Source: an uncultured Alphaproteobacteria bacterium (GTDB taxonomy: Bacteria; Pseudomonadota; Alphaproteobacteria; Caulobacterales; Caulobacteraceae). Taken from it: a DNA stretch of 64,000 nucleotides. Below, piece after piece: positions 25,034 to 35,297 of this stretch (position 1 is the first letter of the stretch; each line of letters begins with the position of its first letter). The stretch covers positions 1 to 64,000 of the forward strand of contig CAIOSI010000041.1 in assembly GCA_903860975.1 (NCBI GenBank), written 5' to 3'. Made by a program: the position numbers and the translations under genes. The notes under the pieces are model-generated. The model saw only the letters and a list, made by a program, of their open reading frames with translations. It was not told where the DNA came from and did no database searches.

Positions 25034-25756
25034 ATGGACCGTCGTACTCTTATTGTGTCGGGCTTAGTGACCCTTGGCGCGGCAAACGCCGTGCGCGCCG
25101 AGCCGATCCAGCTGCCACCGGCCCGGCCGCGCGATGACGCAGCGCCCGCGCGCAGGACGCAGTCTCAAGCCGCCGAGGCTCCGCCGCCCCCAAATACCAA
25201 GCCGAGCTACTCGACTGGCGGCGTCGGCTCGCCCTCTGCGGCTGATACCTCAGGACGCCCCTCTGCTTCGCAGTCCACCTATTCCGAGGATGAGATTGTC
25301 CACGGCGTCTCCGACTTCCTGGGTGTAACGGCAGAGTCCGCAGGAGGGGCGGTTGAGCGCGTCTTCAAGAGCAACGGTCGGCCGAGCGCCTATATCGCCG
25401 GCGAGGAGGGCTCGGGTGCGATCGCCATCGGCGCCCGTTATGGCCGTGGCATGCTCTACTTGAAGGGGCGCGAGCCGATGGAGGTGTTCTGGCGCGGGCC
25501 CTCGGTCGGTTGGGATTTTGGCGCTAACGTGAGCCGGGTGTTCACCCTTTGCTATATGCTCGACGACCCGAAGGATATTTTCCAACGATTTCCAGGCGTC
25601 GAAGGCTCAGCCTATTTCATCGGTGGCTTGGGCGTGAATTATCAGCGCACCGACGAGATCGTGCTGGCCCCGATCCGTGCGGGCGTTGGCTTTCGGTTGG
25701 GTGCCAACGTGGGCTACCTGGCCTACTCCCGGAAGAAAAACTACATTCCGTTCTAG
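25034..25756 (+). CDS. eipA: EipA/DUF1134 periplasmic envelope-integrity protein
   Basis: A 240-residue exported protein of the DUF1134 family. A signal peptide (RRTLIVSGLVTLGAANAVRA) is followed by a low-complexity Pro/Ser/Ala linker to about residue 85, then the compact DUF1134 beta-barrel: VHGVSDFLGVTAESAGGAVE, GAIAIGARYGRGMLYLKG, WRGPSVGWDFGANVSRVFTL, CYMLDDPKDIFQRFPGVEGS and YFIGGLGVNYQR. Brucella EipA supports envelope-stress resistance and virulence. The ATG is chosen with AGGAGG eleven bases upstream. The CtrA box in the promoter implies cell-cycle timing. Confidence 0.9.
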   Translation: MDRRTLIVSGLVTLGAANAVRAEPIQLPPARPRDDAAPARRTQSQAAEAPPPPNTKPSYSTGGVGSPSAADTSGRPSASQSTYSEDEIVHGVSDFLGVTAESAGGAVERVFKSNGRPSAYIAGEEGSGAIAIGARYGRGMLYLKGREPMEVFWRGPSVGWDFGANVSRVFTLCYMLDDPKDIFQRFPGVEGSAYFIGGLGVNYQRTDEIVLAPIRAGVGFRLGANVGYLAYSRKKNYIPF

Positions 25757-25772
25757 CGGTCGTCGCCGGACC

Positions 25773-27272
25773 TCAGGGTTGGCGGTAGCAGGTCAGCGTT
25801 CCGATCATTGTGTCGCCCTCACGCTCGCAGGTCCAGCGAGGGTCCGCCGCGGATATGCGGGGCGGAAAGCGCTGGGCGGACGTCACGCTGGTGCGGTCAT
25901 AAAGCCAGATAATCCCGGAGCGTTGAGGTGTGGCGGCCGCCAAGGCCAGGGTGTTTGCGTCCTGCGTTGGCGTGGGCGCGATAACGGTGACCATAACGGG
26001 GCGACCGGCACGCTGAAAGAAGACGCCGCCCACCCTCTGCATTGAATCTGGATGCTCGAACCGCGCGGCGGGATGGTCCCACACGAAGACGAGGTGGTTG
26101 ACGCCGTGGCGCATCAAAGTGGTTGAGCCACGCTCATAACCGTAGGGGACCCCTTGACGAACGAGTTCCTGCAGCGCGCCCGGGCGTAGCGCTGAGGCGA
26201 GGTAGATCGCCATTAAGACGAAGGAGATCAAAGGCGCATAGGCCGATCGCCTGGCAATAAGAACCACACCTAGCAGCAGGCCTGGGATCAAGGGGATCAC
26301 ATAGCGGGGGGTTAGCACCGGTTTGATCGCGCCAAGGATCAGCATCAAGCCCAGGCCCAGGGCCGCAGCAAAAACCGTAAGCCAAAGGTGCGCAACAGGC
26401 GCCGCGTCCGGCCCCTCGGTCGTGGTTTTCCGTGATGTCAGAAGGGCTGAGATCAGGACGAACCCAACAACGACTGGCATCCAGGACGTGAGGGGCGCGA
26501 TCGCCCACGCCAACAGACTGACGGCGCTTTGCGCGGTAACGAAGGGGTGCCAGGCCTGCATGCGGCTGAATTCCGCGAGTCTAGGGCCGTGGTAGCCTAT
26601 CCAGCCGCACGCGGGCGCAAAAGCCAGAAGGGCGGGCCAAGTGCGCAAGGCGCGCTCTCGCCGGCTCAGCAGGTACACGAGGCCTTGGGCTATGACTGCG
26701 ATCACGGCGAGGTAGTGGATCAGTATTGCGATACAGGCCAGGGCGCTCCAGCGCCAGGCGACAGCGCCGCTGGGCTTATCCAGAAGTTGGGCGAAGACCA
26801 CACATTGCGCCGTGGAAACCGCCAGAAGGAGCGCGTAGCCACGCCCGGATAGAAACAGCCCTATGCCCCACCAGGCAAAAATGAGGACGCTCCAAGTCAA
26901 GTGGCCATGACGGCTCAAGCTTTTGATTTTGCTGAAGGTCGGGATTGCACCGGCGAGCGTAAGCGCGAGCAGCGCAGGCGCGCGCAGGGCGAGATCCGAG
27001 ACGCCAGCGACGCTGGTCCAAAGGCGCATCGTCAGGTAATAGAGTGGTGCCTGGATGTCGTTGAAGACGTCGCGCGCGAAGGTCGACCAGTCGGGTGTGG
27101 CGGCGATTTGAGCTGTCCAGGCTTCGTCAAACCACAAGGGCTGTGTCGCCGCCAGCCAGACCCGTTGGGCGCTGAGCACGATCAAAGCGATCGCGACGAT
27201 CGCAAAGGCTGCCGCTGACGCTCGCAGCCCGGCAACCTTTTGGCGGGACGTTGAATTGGAGGTCGTGGTCAA
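25773..27272 (-). CDS. GT39/PMT-like polytopic glycosyltransferase family protein
   Basis: A 499-residue membrane protein with about 11 predicted helices and the ArnT/PMT-like layout. After the first helix comes QPLWFDEAWTAQIAATPDWS, the acidic first periplasmic loop (Asp-Glu) that carries the catalytic Asp in GT-C enzymes, and NDIQAPLYYLTMRLWTSVAG, the second typical loop. A C-terminal soluble domain from about residue 390 contains VFVWDHPAARFEHP. It probably transfers a sugar from a polyprenyl-phosphate donor to lipid or protein in the periplasm; donor and acceptor are unknown. It converges with eipA. Confidence 0.75.
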   Translation of the reverse strand: MTTTSNSTSRQKVAGLRASAAAFAIVAIALIVLSAQRVWLAATQPLWFDEAWTAQIAATPDWSTFARDVFNDIQAPLYYLTMRLWTSVAGVSDLALRAPALLALTLAGAIPTFSKIKSLSRHGHLTWSVLIFAWWGIGLFLSGRGYALLLAVSTAQCVVFAQLLDKPSGAVAWRWSALACIAILIHYLAVIAVIAQGLVYLLSRRERALRTWPALLAFAPACGWIGYHGPRLAEFSRMQAWHPFVTAQSAVSLLAWAIAPLTSWMPVVVGFVLISALLTSRKTTTEGPDAAPVAHLWLTVFAAALGLGLMLILGAIKPVLTPRYVIPLIPGLLLGVVLIARRSAYAPLISFVLMAIYLASALRPGALQELVRQGVPYGYERGSTTLMRHGVNHLVFVWDHPAARFEHPDSMQRVGGVFFQRAGRPVMVTVIAPTPTQDANTLALAAATPQRSGIIWLYDRTSVTSAQRFPPRISAADPRWTCEREGDTMIGTLTCYRQP

Positions 27273-27323
27273 GACCCGCTCCGGCTAACGAGACCAGCTT
27301 AGGAAACGCGCGTTAATTCGCAA

Positions 27324-28271
27324 TTGTCACTTTGGAGCGCGAACACCGCCGCATTAATCGAAGATTCGCTGAACTCGGGCATTTTGGACCCAAGCGCCAA
27401 AAGGCGTGTGTTCGGGAACGCCATGGCGCTGCAGCTCACGCAAGCATTGGGAAGACTGGCAGCGCCGTTCACCGACGCCGTCGGGCCATTGATTATCTGC
27501 GTTGCGGTGTTTGCAGCGCTGGCCTGGATAACCAAGGGGCGAGCGAAAGCCCTGATCGACGCGCGCGCGGCCACCGCAGAGACCCGGATCAACGCCGCTG
27601 TAGCGGTCGTTGACACGTTGGCGATCGGGCCGGCTCTGGCCATTGGGATGGCAGCTCTGGTCGGTGCGCTCGCAAGTCACGGACTGCAACTCGACACTGT
27701 GGCAATTTGGTCCCGCCTCGGTCGCTGGCCAACCGTGGCTGTGGCTGTGGTTCTGGGCGACTTCCTCGGTTATTGGCGTCATCGCGTCCAGCACAGCGCC
27801 TGGCTTTGGCCAGCGCACGCCATGCACCTTAGCGACACCCATCTCACATGGTTCAGTCTTGGCCGCATGCATCCCATCGACCGGGCTGGCTCGCTGCTCG
27901 ATATGGTGATCTTGAGCGCATTAGGCATGCCGGTCTGGGCCTTAGCCGCCAACGGTGTTGTCCGTCACTACTACGGCTATTTCATCCATGCCGATGTGCC
28001 CTGGACCCTGGGAAGGGCGGGTTGGGTCATGAACTCGCCGGTCATGCACCGCTGGCACCATGCGCGCGACGTCGAGGGCTCGGGGTACAATTTCGCGACC
28101 GTCTTTTCGCTTTGGGACCGAGCCTTTGGCACATTCTACCAGCCTGGGCCCTGCAACGTTCCCACTGGCGTGCGCGAGAACATGGGACAAGGCGTGCTTG
28201 GCCAGTATGCCCACCCCATCAAGACGTGGTGGGAAGCAATCCGGCCTAGGCGACAGCAGCTCAGCTCCTGA
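27324..28271 (+). CDS. Fatty acid hydroxylase / sterol desaturase superfamily protein
   Basis: A membrane di-iron enzyme of up to 315 residues. Histidine motifs are in the family order: [20 protein letters not shown] (H-x3-H, then H-x3-H), then HADVPWT and [20 protein letters not shown] (H-x-x-H-H), all on the cytosolic side of four to five helices. Substrate could be a fatty acid, hopanoid, sterol or carotenoid. The start is uncertain: a TTG begins the longest frame, while an in-frame ATG at 27423 would remove 33 residues that still look coding. It converges with pheT, whose stop overlaps its end by 11 bp. Confidence 0.85.
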   Translation: MSLWSANTAALIEDSLNSGILDPSAKRRVFGNAMALQLTQALGRLAAPFTDAVGPLIICVAVFAALAWITKGRAKALIDARAATAETRINAAVAVVDTLAIGPALAIGMAALVGALASHGLQLDTVAIWSRLGRWPTVAVAVVLGDFLGYWRHRVQHSAWLWPAHAMHLSDTHLTWFSLGRMHPIDRAGSLLDMVILSALGMPVWALAANGVVRHYYGYFIHADVPWTLGRAGWVMNSPVMHRWHHARDVEGSGYNFATVFSLWDRAFGTFYQPGPCNVPTGVRENMGQGVLGQYAHPIKTWWEAIRPRRQQLSS

Positions 28272-30627
28272 GTTTTGCTCCCACGGCCTTTTCTGCGGCC
28301 GCAACGATGCGGGCCGACAGCGCCTCGATCTCGGCGTCCGTGAGGGTTTTCTCGCTCGGCTGCACCATGACCTCGATCGCCACCGATTTCTGCCCCTCTG
28401 GCACGCCCTTACCTTGATAGACGTCGAAAACGCTTGCGCCCGCGATCAACGATTTGTCCGCCCCCAGGATCGGTCGGATCAGGTCGCCTGCCGGAACCCC
28501 TAGATCCACCAGAAAGGCGAAGTCGCGAGTTAAAGGCATCAGCGCAGATAGCGTCAGCGCCGGCTTGGTCTTTGTCGGCTTCTTTTTGGGCTCCGGGATC
28601 GCGTCCAGCGTGAGTTCGAACGCCAGCATCGGGCCGTCGGCATCCAGATCTTTCAAGATCTGCGGATGCAGTTCGCCGAACTCGGCAACCATGTTCTTGG
28701 GGCCAAGTTGCATTCGAGCCGAGCGGCCTGGGTGGAACCAGGGCGAAGCCTGCTGAACGATCTGGAGGCCAGGAGCCCCCATTTCATCGAGCAGGGCGAT
28801 CAGGTCGGCCTTCAACTGGAATAGTGGATCATGCGCAACGCCGTCCCATTTGCGCGGCGGATGCGGCGCGACGAGGGCGGCGACAACGGTCCTTTGGTCC
28901 TGCGGCTCGTCGCCCAGGAAGGTCGGGCCGACCTCGAACAGCGCCACGTCAGAGAACCCCTGGCGGGCATTGCGGGCCGCCGCATCAATCAGGTTCGGCA
29001 AGATGCAGGGGCGCATGCAGTCGAGATCCGAGGCGATCGGGTTCGACAGGCGCAGCTTCTCGTCACCCCCGCCGAACCGCTTCGCCCAATCGGTGCGCAT
29101 GAAGCTCCAGGTCACTGCCTCGACATAGCCGCGCGCGGCCATGAACCGACGGGCGTTACGGATGCGCGTCTGGCGCACGGTCAGCACGCCACCGACGGCG
29201 CGGGGCATATCCGGAAGCGCGCTCGAAGGTAGCGACCCGAAGCCTTCGATGCGCGCCACTTCCTCAACAAGGTCAGCCTTGCCCGCCACGTCGCGCCGCC
29301 AGGTTGGTGGGGTGATCATCGCGCCCGACTGCTCGAAGCCCAGGTCCGTTAGGATCTGGTCGATCCGCGGGTTACTGACAGTCAGGCCAGAAAGTTTTTT
29401 CACATAGGCGTGGTCGAACTCAACGGCCGCCGGCGGTTCAGGCGCATGGCCCGCCACGCGGATGTCGCAGGCCTCGCCCCCGCAGATCTCCAGGATCAGG
29501 CGTGTGGCCATTTCCAATCCCGGGACTATGAAGCCAGTGTCGACGCCGCGAGCAAAGCGATATTGCGCGTCGGAATTGAGGCCGAGCGTGCGACCTGTCT
29601 GGGCCGTGCGGATCGGATCGAAGTAGGCGCTCTCAACGAAGACGTCCGTAGTGGACTCGCTGACCTTCGTGGACTCGCCACCCATGACGCCCCCCAGTCC
29701 CACGGCCCCGGAGCCGTCCGCGATAACGCAGATCTCGGGCCCGGCGGGGTAAGTCTTGCCGTCCAGGGCCTCAAGCGTCTCGCCCTCTCGGCCCAGGCGC
29801 GCTTCGATGACGCCGCCCTGCAGTTTTGCTGCATCATAGACGTGCAGCGGCCGGCAGCGATCGTAGGACATCAGGTTGGTGATATCGACGAGCGCGCTGA
29901 TCGGCCGAAGTCCGACAGCGATCAGCTTCTGTTGCAGCCATGCCGGCGAGGGGCCGTTCTTCACGCCTTTGATCAGGCGCCCGGCGAACACGGAGCAGGC
30001 GTCGCCATCGACCCGAATCTCCAAGTTCGTCGGGCCAAATCCGGGGATTGCTGGAATGGTCGGGTCATTTAGCCTGCCAAGGCCCGCCGCCGCCAGGTCG
30101 CGCGCGATGCCGACGACGCCAAGCCAATCAGGGCGGTTTGGCGTGACTTCAAAGTCAATAATCGCTTCCAAACCGAACGCCTCGGCGGCCGGCAATCCCA
30201 CGGCCAAGCTGTCCGAAAGTTCGACAATGCCGTCGGCCTCGTTCGCAACCTCTAGTTCACGGCCTGAGCACAGCATGCCGTGCGAGACCACGCCGCGTAC
30301 CGGTCGCGCCTCCAATGTGATGCCCGAGCCCGGCACATAGGCACCCAGCGGCGCATAGATTGTCGTCAGACCCGCCCGCGCGTTGGGCGCGCCGCAAACG
30401 ATCTCCTTGCGGCCATCCTTGGTGTCGACCTGGCAGACGCGTAGGCGGTCGGCGTTGGGATGTTGGACGGCTTCTACGATCTTGGCGACGGAGAAGGCCG
30501 CCAGTTTCGCCGCTGGATCCTCAACGTGCTCAACCTCGAGCCCGGCCATGGTCATGGTGTCCACAACCTCGGCCGTGGACGCGTTCGTCTCGAGGTGTTC
30601 CTTGAGCCAGGAAAGCGTGAATTTCAT
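28261..30627 (-). CDS. pheT: Phenylalanine--tRNA ligase beta subunit
   Basis: A 788-residue subunit of the (alpha-beta)2 PheRS that charges tRNA-Phe. Domain order is standard: N-terminal [20 protein letters not shown], tRNA-binding OB domain (about 40-150; [20 protein letters not shown]), B3/B4 editing domain (about 210-385; [20 protein letters not shown]), B5 and catalytic-like core, and C-terminal anticodon-binding FDX domain (about 690-788; [31 protein letters not shown]). It follows pheS by ten bases and ends the rpmI-rplT-pheST run. Confidence 0.98.
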   Translation of the reverse strand: MKFTLSWLKEHLETNASTAEVVDTMTMAGLEVEHVEDPAAKLAAFSVAKIVEAVQHPNADRLRVCQVDTKDGRKEIVCGAPNARAGLTTIYAPLGAYVPGSGITLEARPVRGVVSHGMLCSGRELEVANEADGIVELSDSLAVGLPAAEAFGLEAIIDFEVTPNRPDWLGVVGIARDLAAAGLGRLNDPTIPAIPGFGPTNLEIRVDGDACSVFAGRLIKGVKNGPSPAWLQQKLIAVGLRPISALVDITNLMSYDRCRPLHVYDAAKLQGGVIEARLGREGETLEALDGKTYPAGPEICVIADGSGAVGLGGVMGGESTKVSESTTDVFVESAYFDPIRTAQTGRTLGLNSDAQYRFARGVDTGFIVPGLEMATRLILEICGGEACDIRVAGHAPEPPAAVEFDHAYVKKLSGLTVSNPRIDQILTDLGFEQSGAMITPPTWRRDVAGKADLVEEVARIEGFGSLPSSALPDMPRAVGGVLTVRQTRIRNARRFMAARGYVEAVTWSFMRTDWAKRFGGGDEKLRLSNPIASDLDCMRPCILPNLIDAAARNARQGFSDVALFEVGPTFLGDEPQDQRTVVAALVAPHPPRKWDGVAHDPLFQLKADLIALLDEMGAPGLQIVQQASPWFHPGRSARMQLGPKNMVAEFGELHPQILKDLDADGPMLAFELTLDAIPEPKKKPTKTKPALTLSALMPLTRDFAFLVDLGVPAGDLIRPILGADKSLIAGASVFDVYQGKGVPEGQKSVAIEVMVQPSEKTLTDAEIEALSARIVAAAEKAVGAKLRS

Positions 30628-30637
30628 CGTCCTCTCC

Positions 30638-31747
30638 TCAGCTCAGGCCAGTGGCGGGATTGGGCGCGGCGAAGGCTGAAAAGCCGAAATGTTCTAGCCA
30701 CCTGACGTCGCTGGCGAACATGTCGCGCAGATCCGGCATACCGTATTTTAGCATGCCGAGGCGATCGATACCGAAGCCGAAGGCGAAGCCTTGCCAGACA
30801 TTAGGGTCAAGTCCGCAGTTCAGCAGCACATTTGGGTGCACCATCCCGCAGCCCACGATCTCCAGCCAGTCGTCGCCTTGACCGATCTTCACTTCACCGC
30901 CGGAGCGGTCGCAGCGCACGTCCATTTCGGCCGAGGGTTCGGTAAACGGGAAGTGGTGGGGCCGAAATCGGGTCTCCACCAGCGGCGTCTCGAAGTACCG
31001 CGAGATGAAGGTCTCAAGCGTCCACTTCAGGTGGCCCATGTGGATCGCCTTGTCGATCACCAGGCCCTCCATTTGGTGGAACATCGGCGTGTGTGTGGCG
31101 TCCGAGTCGGATCGATATGTGCGTCCTGGCACAATAATGCGGATCGGCGGCTCCTGGCCGTTCGCGATCCAGCCCGGCAGCTTTTCGTTCGTTCGCTGCA
31201 TGGTGCGGATTTGCACGGGGCTGGTGTGGGTCCGCAGGACTTTGCGGTGACCCTGCTCGTCCTGGGGCAGCCAGAAGGTGTCATGCATCTCCCGCGCCGG
31301 GTGTTTCGGCGGAAAGTTCAGAGCGGAGAAGTTGTGAAAATCGTCCTCGATGTCGGGACCTTCCGCCAGGCCAAAACCCATCTCAGCGAAAATGGCGATC
31401 ATCTCGTCCAAGACCTGCATGGTCGGATGCACCCGACCTCGGCGTTCGGGTGGCGGGGGCAGCGTCAAGTCGACCCGCTCGGCGGCGAGCTTGGTGTCGA
31501 GCTCGGCCGCCTCTAGCGCAGCTTTGCGCGCAGCGATCGCTATACTGGTCCGGTCGCGCAGGCCGTTAATGGCCGGGCCCCGTTCTCGGCGCTCGTCGGC
31601 GCTCATGGATCCGAGCGTCTTCAGGAGCTCCGAAACGGACCCAGATTTGCCGAGCGCTGTCACGCGGACGGCTTCCAAGGTGGCCATATCACTAGCCCCG
31701 GCGACGGCGGCGGCCAGATCGGCCTCGAGTTTCAAAATATCGGTCAT
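30638..31747 (-). CDS. pheS: Phenylalanine--tRNA ligase alpha subunit
   Basis: A 369-residue catalytic subunit. The N-terminal coiled coil is about 1-90. The class II core shows [20 protein letters not shown], then [11 protein letters not shown] (motif 2 region), [20 protein letters not shown] and [20 protein letters not shown] (motif 3). The residue pattern HTSPVQ and FGFGIDR is diagnostic for PheRS alpha. It is preceded by an intrinsic terminator/attenuator after rplT, so pheST expression may be partly uncoupled from the ribosomal protein genes. Confidence 0.98.
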   Translation of the reverse strand: MTDILKLEADLAAAVAGASDMATLEAVRVTALGKSGSVSELLKTLGSMSADERRERGPAINGLRDRTSIAIAARKAALEAAELDTKLAAERVDLTLPPPPERRGRVHPTMQVLDEMIAIFAEMGFGLAEGPDIEDDFHNFSALNFPPKHPAREMHDTFWLPQDEQGHRKVLRTHTSPVQIRTMQRTNEKLPGWIANGQEPPIRIIVPGRTYRSDSDATHTPMFHQMEGLVIDKAIHMGHLKWTLETFISRYFETPLVETRFRPHHFPFTEPSAEMDVRCDRSGGEVKIGQGDDWLEIVGCGMVHPNVLLNCGLDPNVWQGFAFGFGIDRLGMLKYGMPDLRDMFASDVRWLEHFGFSAFAAPNPATGLS

Positions 31748-31793
31748 GTTACGGGTGTCCTACCCTGCGGTCTGCATGGGGAGAAGAGGGCAG

Positions 31794-31830
31794 CAAAAAG
31801 CCCTCCGGCGTGTTCGGCCGAAGGGCTTTG
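31794..31830 (-). terminator. Intrinsic terminator / attenuator between rplT and pheS
   Basis: On the minus strand, a long GC-rich stem (AGCCCT-CGGC against GCCG-AGGGCT with one mismatch) and seven-base loop is followed by TTTTT. It lies 30 bp past the rplT stop and about 47 bp before pheS. A second, weaker hairpin (AAGGTC-gctg-GACCTT) sits just upstream of it. No Phe-rich leader peptide is visible, so classic pheM-type attenuation is not supported; partial read-through is the simplest view. Confidence 0.8.
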
Positions 31831-31859
31831 AATGCTTCAAGGTCCAGCGACCTTCAGCC

Positions 31860-32216
31860 TTAAGCCAGCGCGGCGCGAACCTTGTCGGCGATGGCCTTGA
31901 AAGCGGCTGGGTCGTTGCCCGCGATATCCGCGAGGACCTTACGGTCCATTTCGATCCCGGCCCGATCAAGGCCGTGGATAAATCGGGCGTAGGTCAGCCC
32001 TTCTGTGCGGGCCGCAGCGTTGATGCGCTGGATCCACAGCGAGCGGAACTGACGCTTGCGAACCTTGCGATCGCGGTAGGCGTACTGCCCAGCCTTGTCC
32101 ACGGCCGCTTTGGCGGTGCGGATGGTGTTCTTACGGCGCCCGTAGAAGCCCTTGGCCTGCTCGAGAACCTTCTTGTGCTTGGCGTGGGCGGTGACGCCCC
32201 TTTTTACGCGAGCCAT
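31860..32216 (-). CDS. rplT: 50S ribosomal protein L20
   Basis: A 118-residue primary rRNA-binding assembly protein of the large subunit. The whole sequence fits: [60 protein letters not shown] and [19 protein letters not shown]. Length is typical. It follows rpmI by 13 bp, the conserved L35-L20 arrangement. Confidence 0.99.
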   Translation of the reverse strand: MARVKRGVTAHAKHKKVLEQAKGFYGRRKNTIRTAKAAVDKAGQYAYRDRKVRKRQFRSLWIQRINAAARTEGLTYARFIHGLDRAGIEMDRKVLADIAGNDPAAFKAIADKVRAALA

Positions 32217-32229
32217 CTGTCAGCGCTCC

Positions 32230-32433
32230 TTAGCTTAGGCCGTAGGGCAGGAAGATCTTGATGATCTTCGCATCGGAGGCGCTCATGACCTTCGTGCCGC
32301 GGTTCTGACGGATATACTTGGCGTTGTGGGAGATCAGGCGGTGGCGCTTACCGGCCACGCCAGCCTTGATCTTACCCGTCGCAGTGAGTTTGAAGCGCTT
32401 TTTGGCGCCTGACTTCGTCTTCAGTTTCGGCAT
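32230..32433 (-). CDS. rpmI: 50S ribosomal protein L35
   Basis: A 67-residue ribosomal protein: [20 protein letters not shown] with [15 protein letters not shown] and a C-terminal [12 protein letters not shown]. The reading frame is open 59 codons further upstream, but the family always starts MPKLKT, and AGAGAA lies in front of that ATG. Unlike in many bacteria, infC is not directly upstream; a beta-lactamase-fold gene, an MFS gene and a small gene lie between. Confidence 0.98.
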   Translation of the reverse strand: MPKLKTKSGAKKRFKLTATGKIKAGVAGKRHRLISHNAKYIRQNRGTKVMSASDAKIIKIFLPYGLS

Positions 32434-32816
32434 TTCTCTGCGGAGCGGCGAAGCCCCGTCCTCTGGTGTATTGATGAGCCGCCCTGGCATGCCATGGGCC
32501 AGGCAGCTCCGAAGGGTGGGGCTGTTAGACGAATATGGGTAAAAGGGCAAGGTCGAGGTTGAGGCGAGCCTGGCGTTGTGCGCATTCCGGTCCTCCCGGT
32601 TTTGTCCCACTGTGCGATCCTAGGACTGAGGTCACCAACTCCTTCATCGGATTGCTGGCCCCACCTCCGTGTCTCTTTGAGGCCTGCAACCGGGGGGGGC
32701 CTCCAAGCCTTTGCAGCGATTAAACCTGCCGCTTTAACCGTGTGTCAGAACCACATGTTAACCGCGATCACATAGATAATGGCTCGGGTCGCGGATGGCG
32801 ATCCTAGGAGCCTAGA
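32434..32816. other. 383-bp upstream region of rpmI
   Basis: Should hold the promoter and leader of the rpmI-rplT operon, reading leftward. I see no clear -35/-10 pair or a recognisable ribosomal-protein leader fold by eye. Two TTAAC half-sites (near 32734 and 32758) are 20 bases apart and not a full CtrA box. Confidence 0.3.
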
Positions 32817-33002
32817 ATGAGCAGCATCCAATCCGTCAGCCAAACCCTGCCGTCCGTAACCCAAGGGGTCGCGTCCAATCCCGCCGCCAATCAGCCATCT
32901 GTGGCTAGCCCCGATCAGGACGGCGACACAGACAACGGCGGCGCCCAGCTTTCTGCGGCTAATCCGCCGGGCGTTGGGATCAACGTCGACGTCACAGTTT
33001 AG
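32817..33002 (+). CDS. Small hypothetical protein
   Basis: A 61-codon frame opening with MSSIQSVSQTLPSVTQGVAS and ending INVDVTV; rich in Ser, Gln, Asn, Pro and Asp, with no membrane segment or signal. A good AGGAG lies about seven bases before the ATG. It is alone in the gap between rpmI and the MFS gene, divergent from rpmI. I do not recognise a family. The ribosome-binding site and protein-like composition make it more likely than not to be real. Confidence 0.5.
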   Translation: MSSIQSVSQTLPSVTQGVASNPAANQPSVASPDQDGDTDNGGAQLSAANPPGVGINVDVTV

Positions 33003-33067
33003 ATTTAAAGCTGGCGCGCGCCACTCTTGTCCCGTCGCGCGCGAAGCGCGGTTCACAAAAGCGGCCC

Positions 33068-34300
33068 TTAATCGGCCGGGTTGTGAACCGTTCGCGGTGG
33101 GGCTCGACGCGCAGCACTAAGCGCAAGCAGGATCGCTGGCGCGACGATCAGCGCCCCTTGGAAAAAGGGCGCATTGATGCTGATCCCGGCAAAGGTAAGG
33201 CCCGCACAGAGCGGACCTCCAAACCGGGCGAACGCGCCGCAGGCGTTGTTGAGGCCGAGGATCTGGCCTTGCCGGTGCGGATCAGCGGTGCGCGAGATGA
33301 GGGCGCCGACATTGGGCCAGGCCACGGATTGGCCGATCGCGGTCACACACATCAGACAGGTGGTCATGACGAGCCCGGTCGAGAAAGGCTGGAGCAGTGA
33401 GCCTATCGCGTTGACGCCCATTCCGATCGCCAACATCCGACCTTCGCCATAGCGCTCCGACAGCGGCCCGGTGATGAAGAATTGGGTGAAGGAGGCGACG
33501 ACCCCAACGGCGGCAAAACAGACGCTGATCTGCCGCGGCCCCCATCCAAAGCGCGCATTCCCCCAAAGGCCGAAGGTCGACTCTATGCCGGTGAAGGCAA
33601 AGCCAACGAGGAAGGTCAGGAGCATCAGCCGGCCGATCACCGGGTTGGTCACCGCCTCACCAACCGCGGCCCAGCGACTTGGGCGATGGCTGATCGACTG
33701 GTCGCGCACCCGGCTCTCGCGGATAAAAAGCATAATGCCGGTTACGGCCAAGGCCGACAGAGCCGCAGCGATGAACAAGGGCGTTCGAAAGCCCACGGGG
33801 CCGATATCTGTGTGGGCGAACGCTCCGCCGACGGCTGGCCCCACGATCATTCCCACGTTCCAGGCTGCGCCCTGCCGCGACAGCATCCGTGCCCGTTTTT
33901 CGGGCGGCGTGACGTCGGCGATATAGCCCTGAATGACAGCCCCATTGCCGCTCATGAGCCCGCCCAAAAACCGGATAATAAAGGCGGTGATCACATTGGG
34001 TGCGAAGGCGAGCGCCAGGTAGCAGAGGCAGTTTCCGGTAATCGTCGAGATCAAGAGGGGCTTGCGCCCATAACGGTCCGACAGCCGTCCCCAGAACGGC
34101 TCCCCGAAGAAGCCGCCCATGGCATAGGCCGAGAAGATCAGGCTGATCTGCCAGGGCTGCGCATGCATCGACTTGGCATAGAAGGGCAGCAAAGGGACGA
34201 TGATCCCGAAGCCCAGCATATTGATGAAGATGACGGCGATCAGCGACGGTGCAGCCATGGGCGGCGGCGACGCCGCATTCAGTGGCGAGGTGTCTGACAT
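33068..34300 (-). CDS. MFS transporter, DHA1/TCR-type drug exporter
   Basis: A 410-residue, 12-helix facilitator of the tetracycline-resistance-like DHA1 group: INMLGFGIIVPLLPFYAKSM (helix 1), GEPFWGRLSDRYGRKPLLIS (motif A), FLGGLMSGNGAVIQGYIADV and GAAWNVGMIVGPAVGGAFAH (motif C-like, typical of antiporters), then GPLSERYGEGRMLAIGMGVN (second motif A). Export of drugs or small metabolites by proton exchange is the family role. The start is uncertain: an upstream TTG adds 12 residues, and none of the candidates has a strong ribosome-binding site. It follows the beta-lactamase-fold gene by 110 bp. Confidence 0.88.
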   Translation of the reverse strand: MSDTSPLNAASPPPMAAPSLIAVIFINMLGFGIIVPLLPFYAKSMHAQPWQISLIFSAYAMGGFFGEPFWGRLSDRYGRKPLLISTITGNCLCYLALAFAPNVITAFIIRFLGGLMSGNGAVIQGYIADVTPPEKRARMLSRQGAAWNVGMIVGPAVGGAFAHTDIGPVGFRTPLFIAAALSALAVTGIMLFIRESRVRDQSISHRPSRWAAVGEAVTNPVIGRLMLLTFLVGFAFTGIESTFGLWGNARFGWGPRQISVCFAAVGVVASFTQFFITGPLSERYGEGRMLAIGMGVNAIGSLLQPFSTGLVMTTCLMCVTAIGQSVAWPNVGALISRTADPHRQGQILGLNNACGAFARFGGPLCAGLTFAGISINAPFFQGALIVAPAILLALSAARRAPPRTVHNPAD

Positions 34301-34412
34301 GGCCGGCGTGGTAAGCCCGGGTTCTCGTTGCGGCAAGGCTTCAAGGTGCGCCGGTCAGCCAAAGTGTTGTTCAGCGTTGGCGATGGGCCACAGTCGCGCG
34401 GCGAGTTTGGCG

Positions 34413-35297
34413 CTAAGGGTTCTGCTTTTTCCATTCTGAACGGAAAGCCGCCTCAGCCGTGGCGTAGAATGACTTGCACCCTTCGGGGTCCACGAAAGCG
34501 TCGGCCTGGCCGGCGTCTAATGCGGCCCTCTTTACCTGCATATTGAAGAACGAGCCGTGGCTTGCGAGGAACACATCGCAAGGCAGCTTCTTCCAGGTCG
34601 AAAAGCTCTTCTCATAGTCGCCGGTCTGGCCTGGATAGGTCTCGGTCTTGCCGAGTTTGTAGCCGGGTAAAACACTTGATGAGCAGTGATCGAGCGCCTG
34701 TCGCACCTTGCCGGCGACCGTCACCGGGAAGGTCCAGGTCGTACAGCCCGGTGTATGCCCTGGTGTAATGTGGGCCGTTAGCGTCCATCCTCCAAGGTGC
34801 ACCATGTCGCCATCCTTCACGATGACGTCCAGCTTGACCGGCTCGTATTCGAAGCGCGGGCCCTTAAGAAACGGGTCGCCCTTACCGCCAGCTGCGACGA
34901 TTGTCCCATCTGCGGCGCTTGCGTAGAATTTTACGTCCCGCGCGGCGGCGCGCTTGACCTCGGCAAGGCCTCCTGCGTGGTCGAAGTGCTCGTGAGTGTT
35001 GAGCAAGATCTTCACCTGCCTGGGGTCGAAGCCGAGCGTCTTGATGTTCTTGACGATCTGGACGCCCACCTCGGCGTCACCTCCATCGATGACGATCAGC
35101 CCTGTCTTGGTGACGATCAGAAAGGAGGCGTAGTCCGAAGCGCCGACGTAATAGAGCCCGTCAGCGATTTTGAACGGCGCATAGGGCTCGTGGCCCGACG
35201 GCTCTTGCGCCCAAGCTGCGGGCATGAAGCCGCACGACATGAAAACGGCCGCCGAGGTGGCGACCGCTCCCAGATTTCCAAGGGCCTTCGGGGTCAC
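34413..35297 (-). CDS. Metallo-beta-lactamase-fold hydrolase, subclass B3 type
   Basis: A 294-residue exported protein with a signal peptide ([21 protein letters not shown]). Zinc ligands follow the B3 pattern: [10 protein letters not shown] (His102, His104, Asp106, His107), [13 protein letters not shown] (His181) and FLASHGSFF (His247). The TPGHTPG-TTW motif and the missing Cys ligand point to subclass B3 rather than B1. Many B3-like proteins are true beta-lactamases, others hydrolyse lactones or other amides; activity cannot be read from sequence. It begins with GTG overlapping the infC stop (GTGA), so its translation is coupled to an essential factor. Confidence 0.88.
   Translation of the reverse strand: MTPKALGNLGAVATSAAVFMSCGFMPAAWAQEPSGHEPYAPFKIADGLYYVGASDYASFLIVTKTGLIVIDGGDAEVGVQIVKNIKTLGFDPRQVKILLNTHEHFDHAGGLAEVKRAAARDVKFYASAADGTIVAAGGKGDPFLKGPRFEYEPVKLDVIVKDGDMVHLGGWTLTAHITPGHTPGCTTWTFPVTVAGKVRQALDHCSSSVLPGYKLGKTETYPGQTGDYEKSFSTWKKLPCDVFLASHGSFFNMQVKRAALDAGQADAFVDPEGCKSFYATAEAAFRSEWKKQNP

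Noticed and set aside
32734-32762. Pair of TTAAC half-sites upstream of rpmI as a CtrA box
   Set aside because: The two half-sites are about 20 bases apart instead of seven, so they do not form the consensus.
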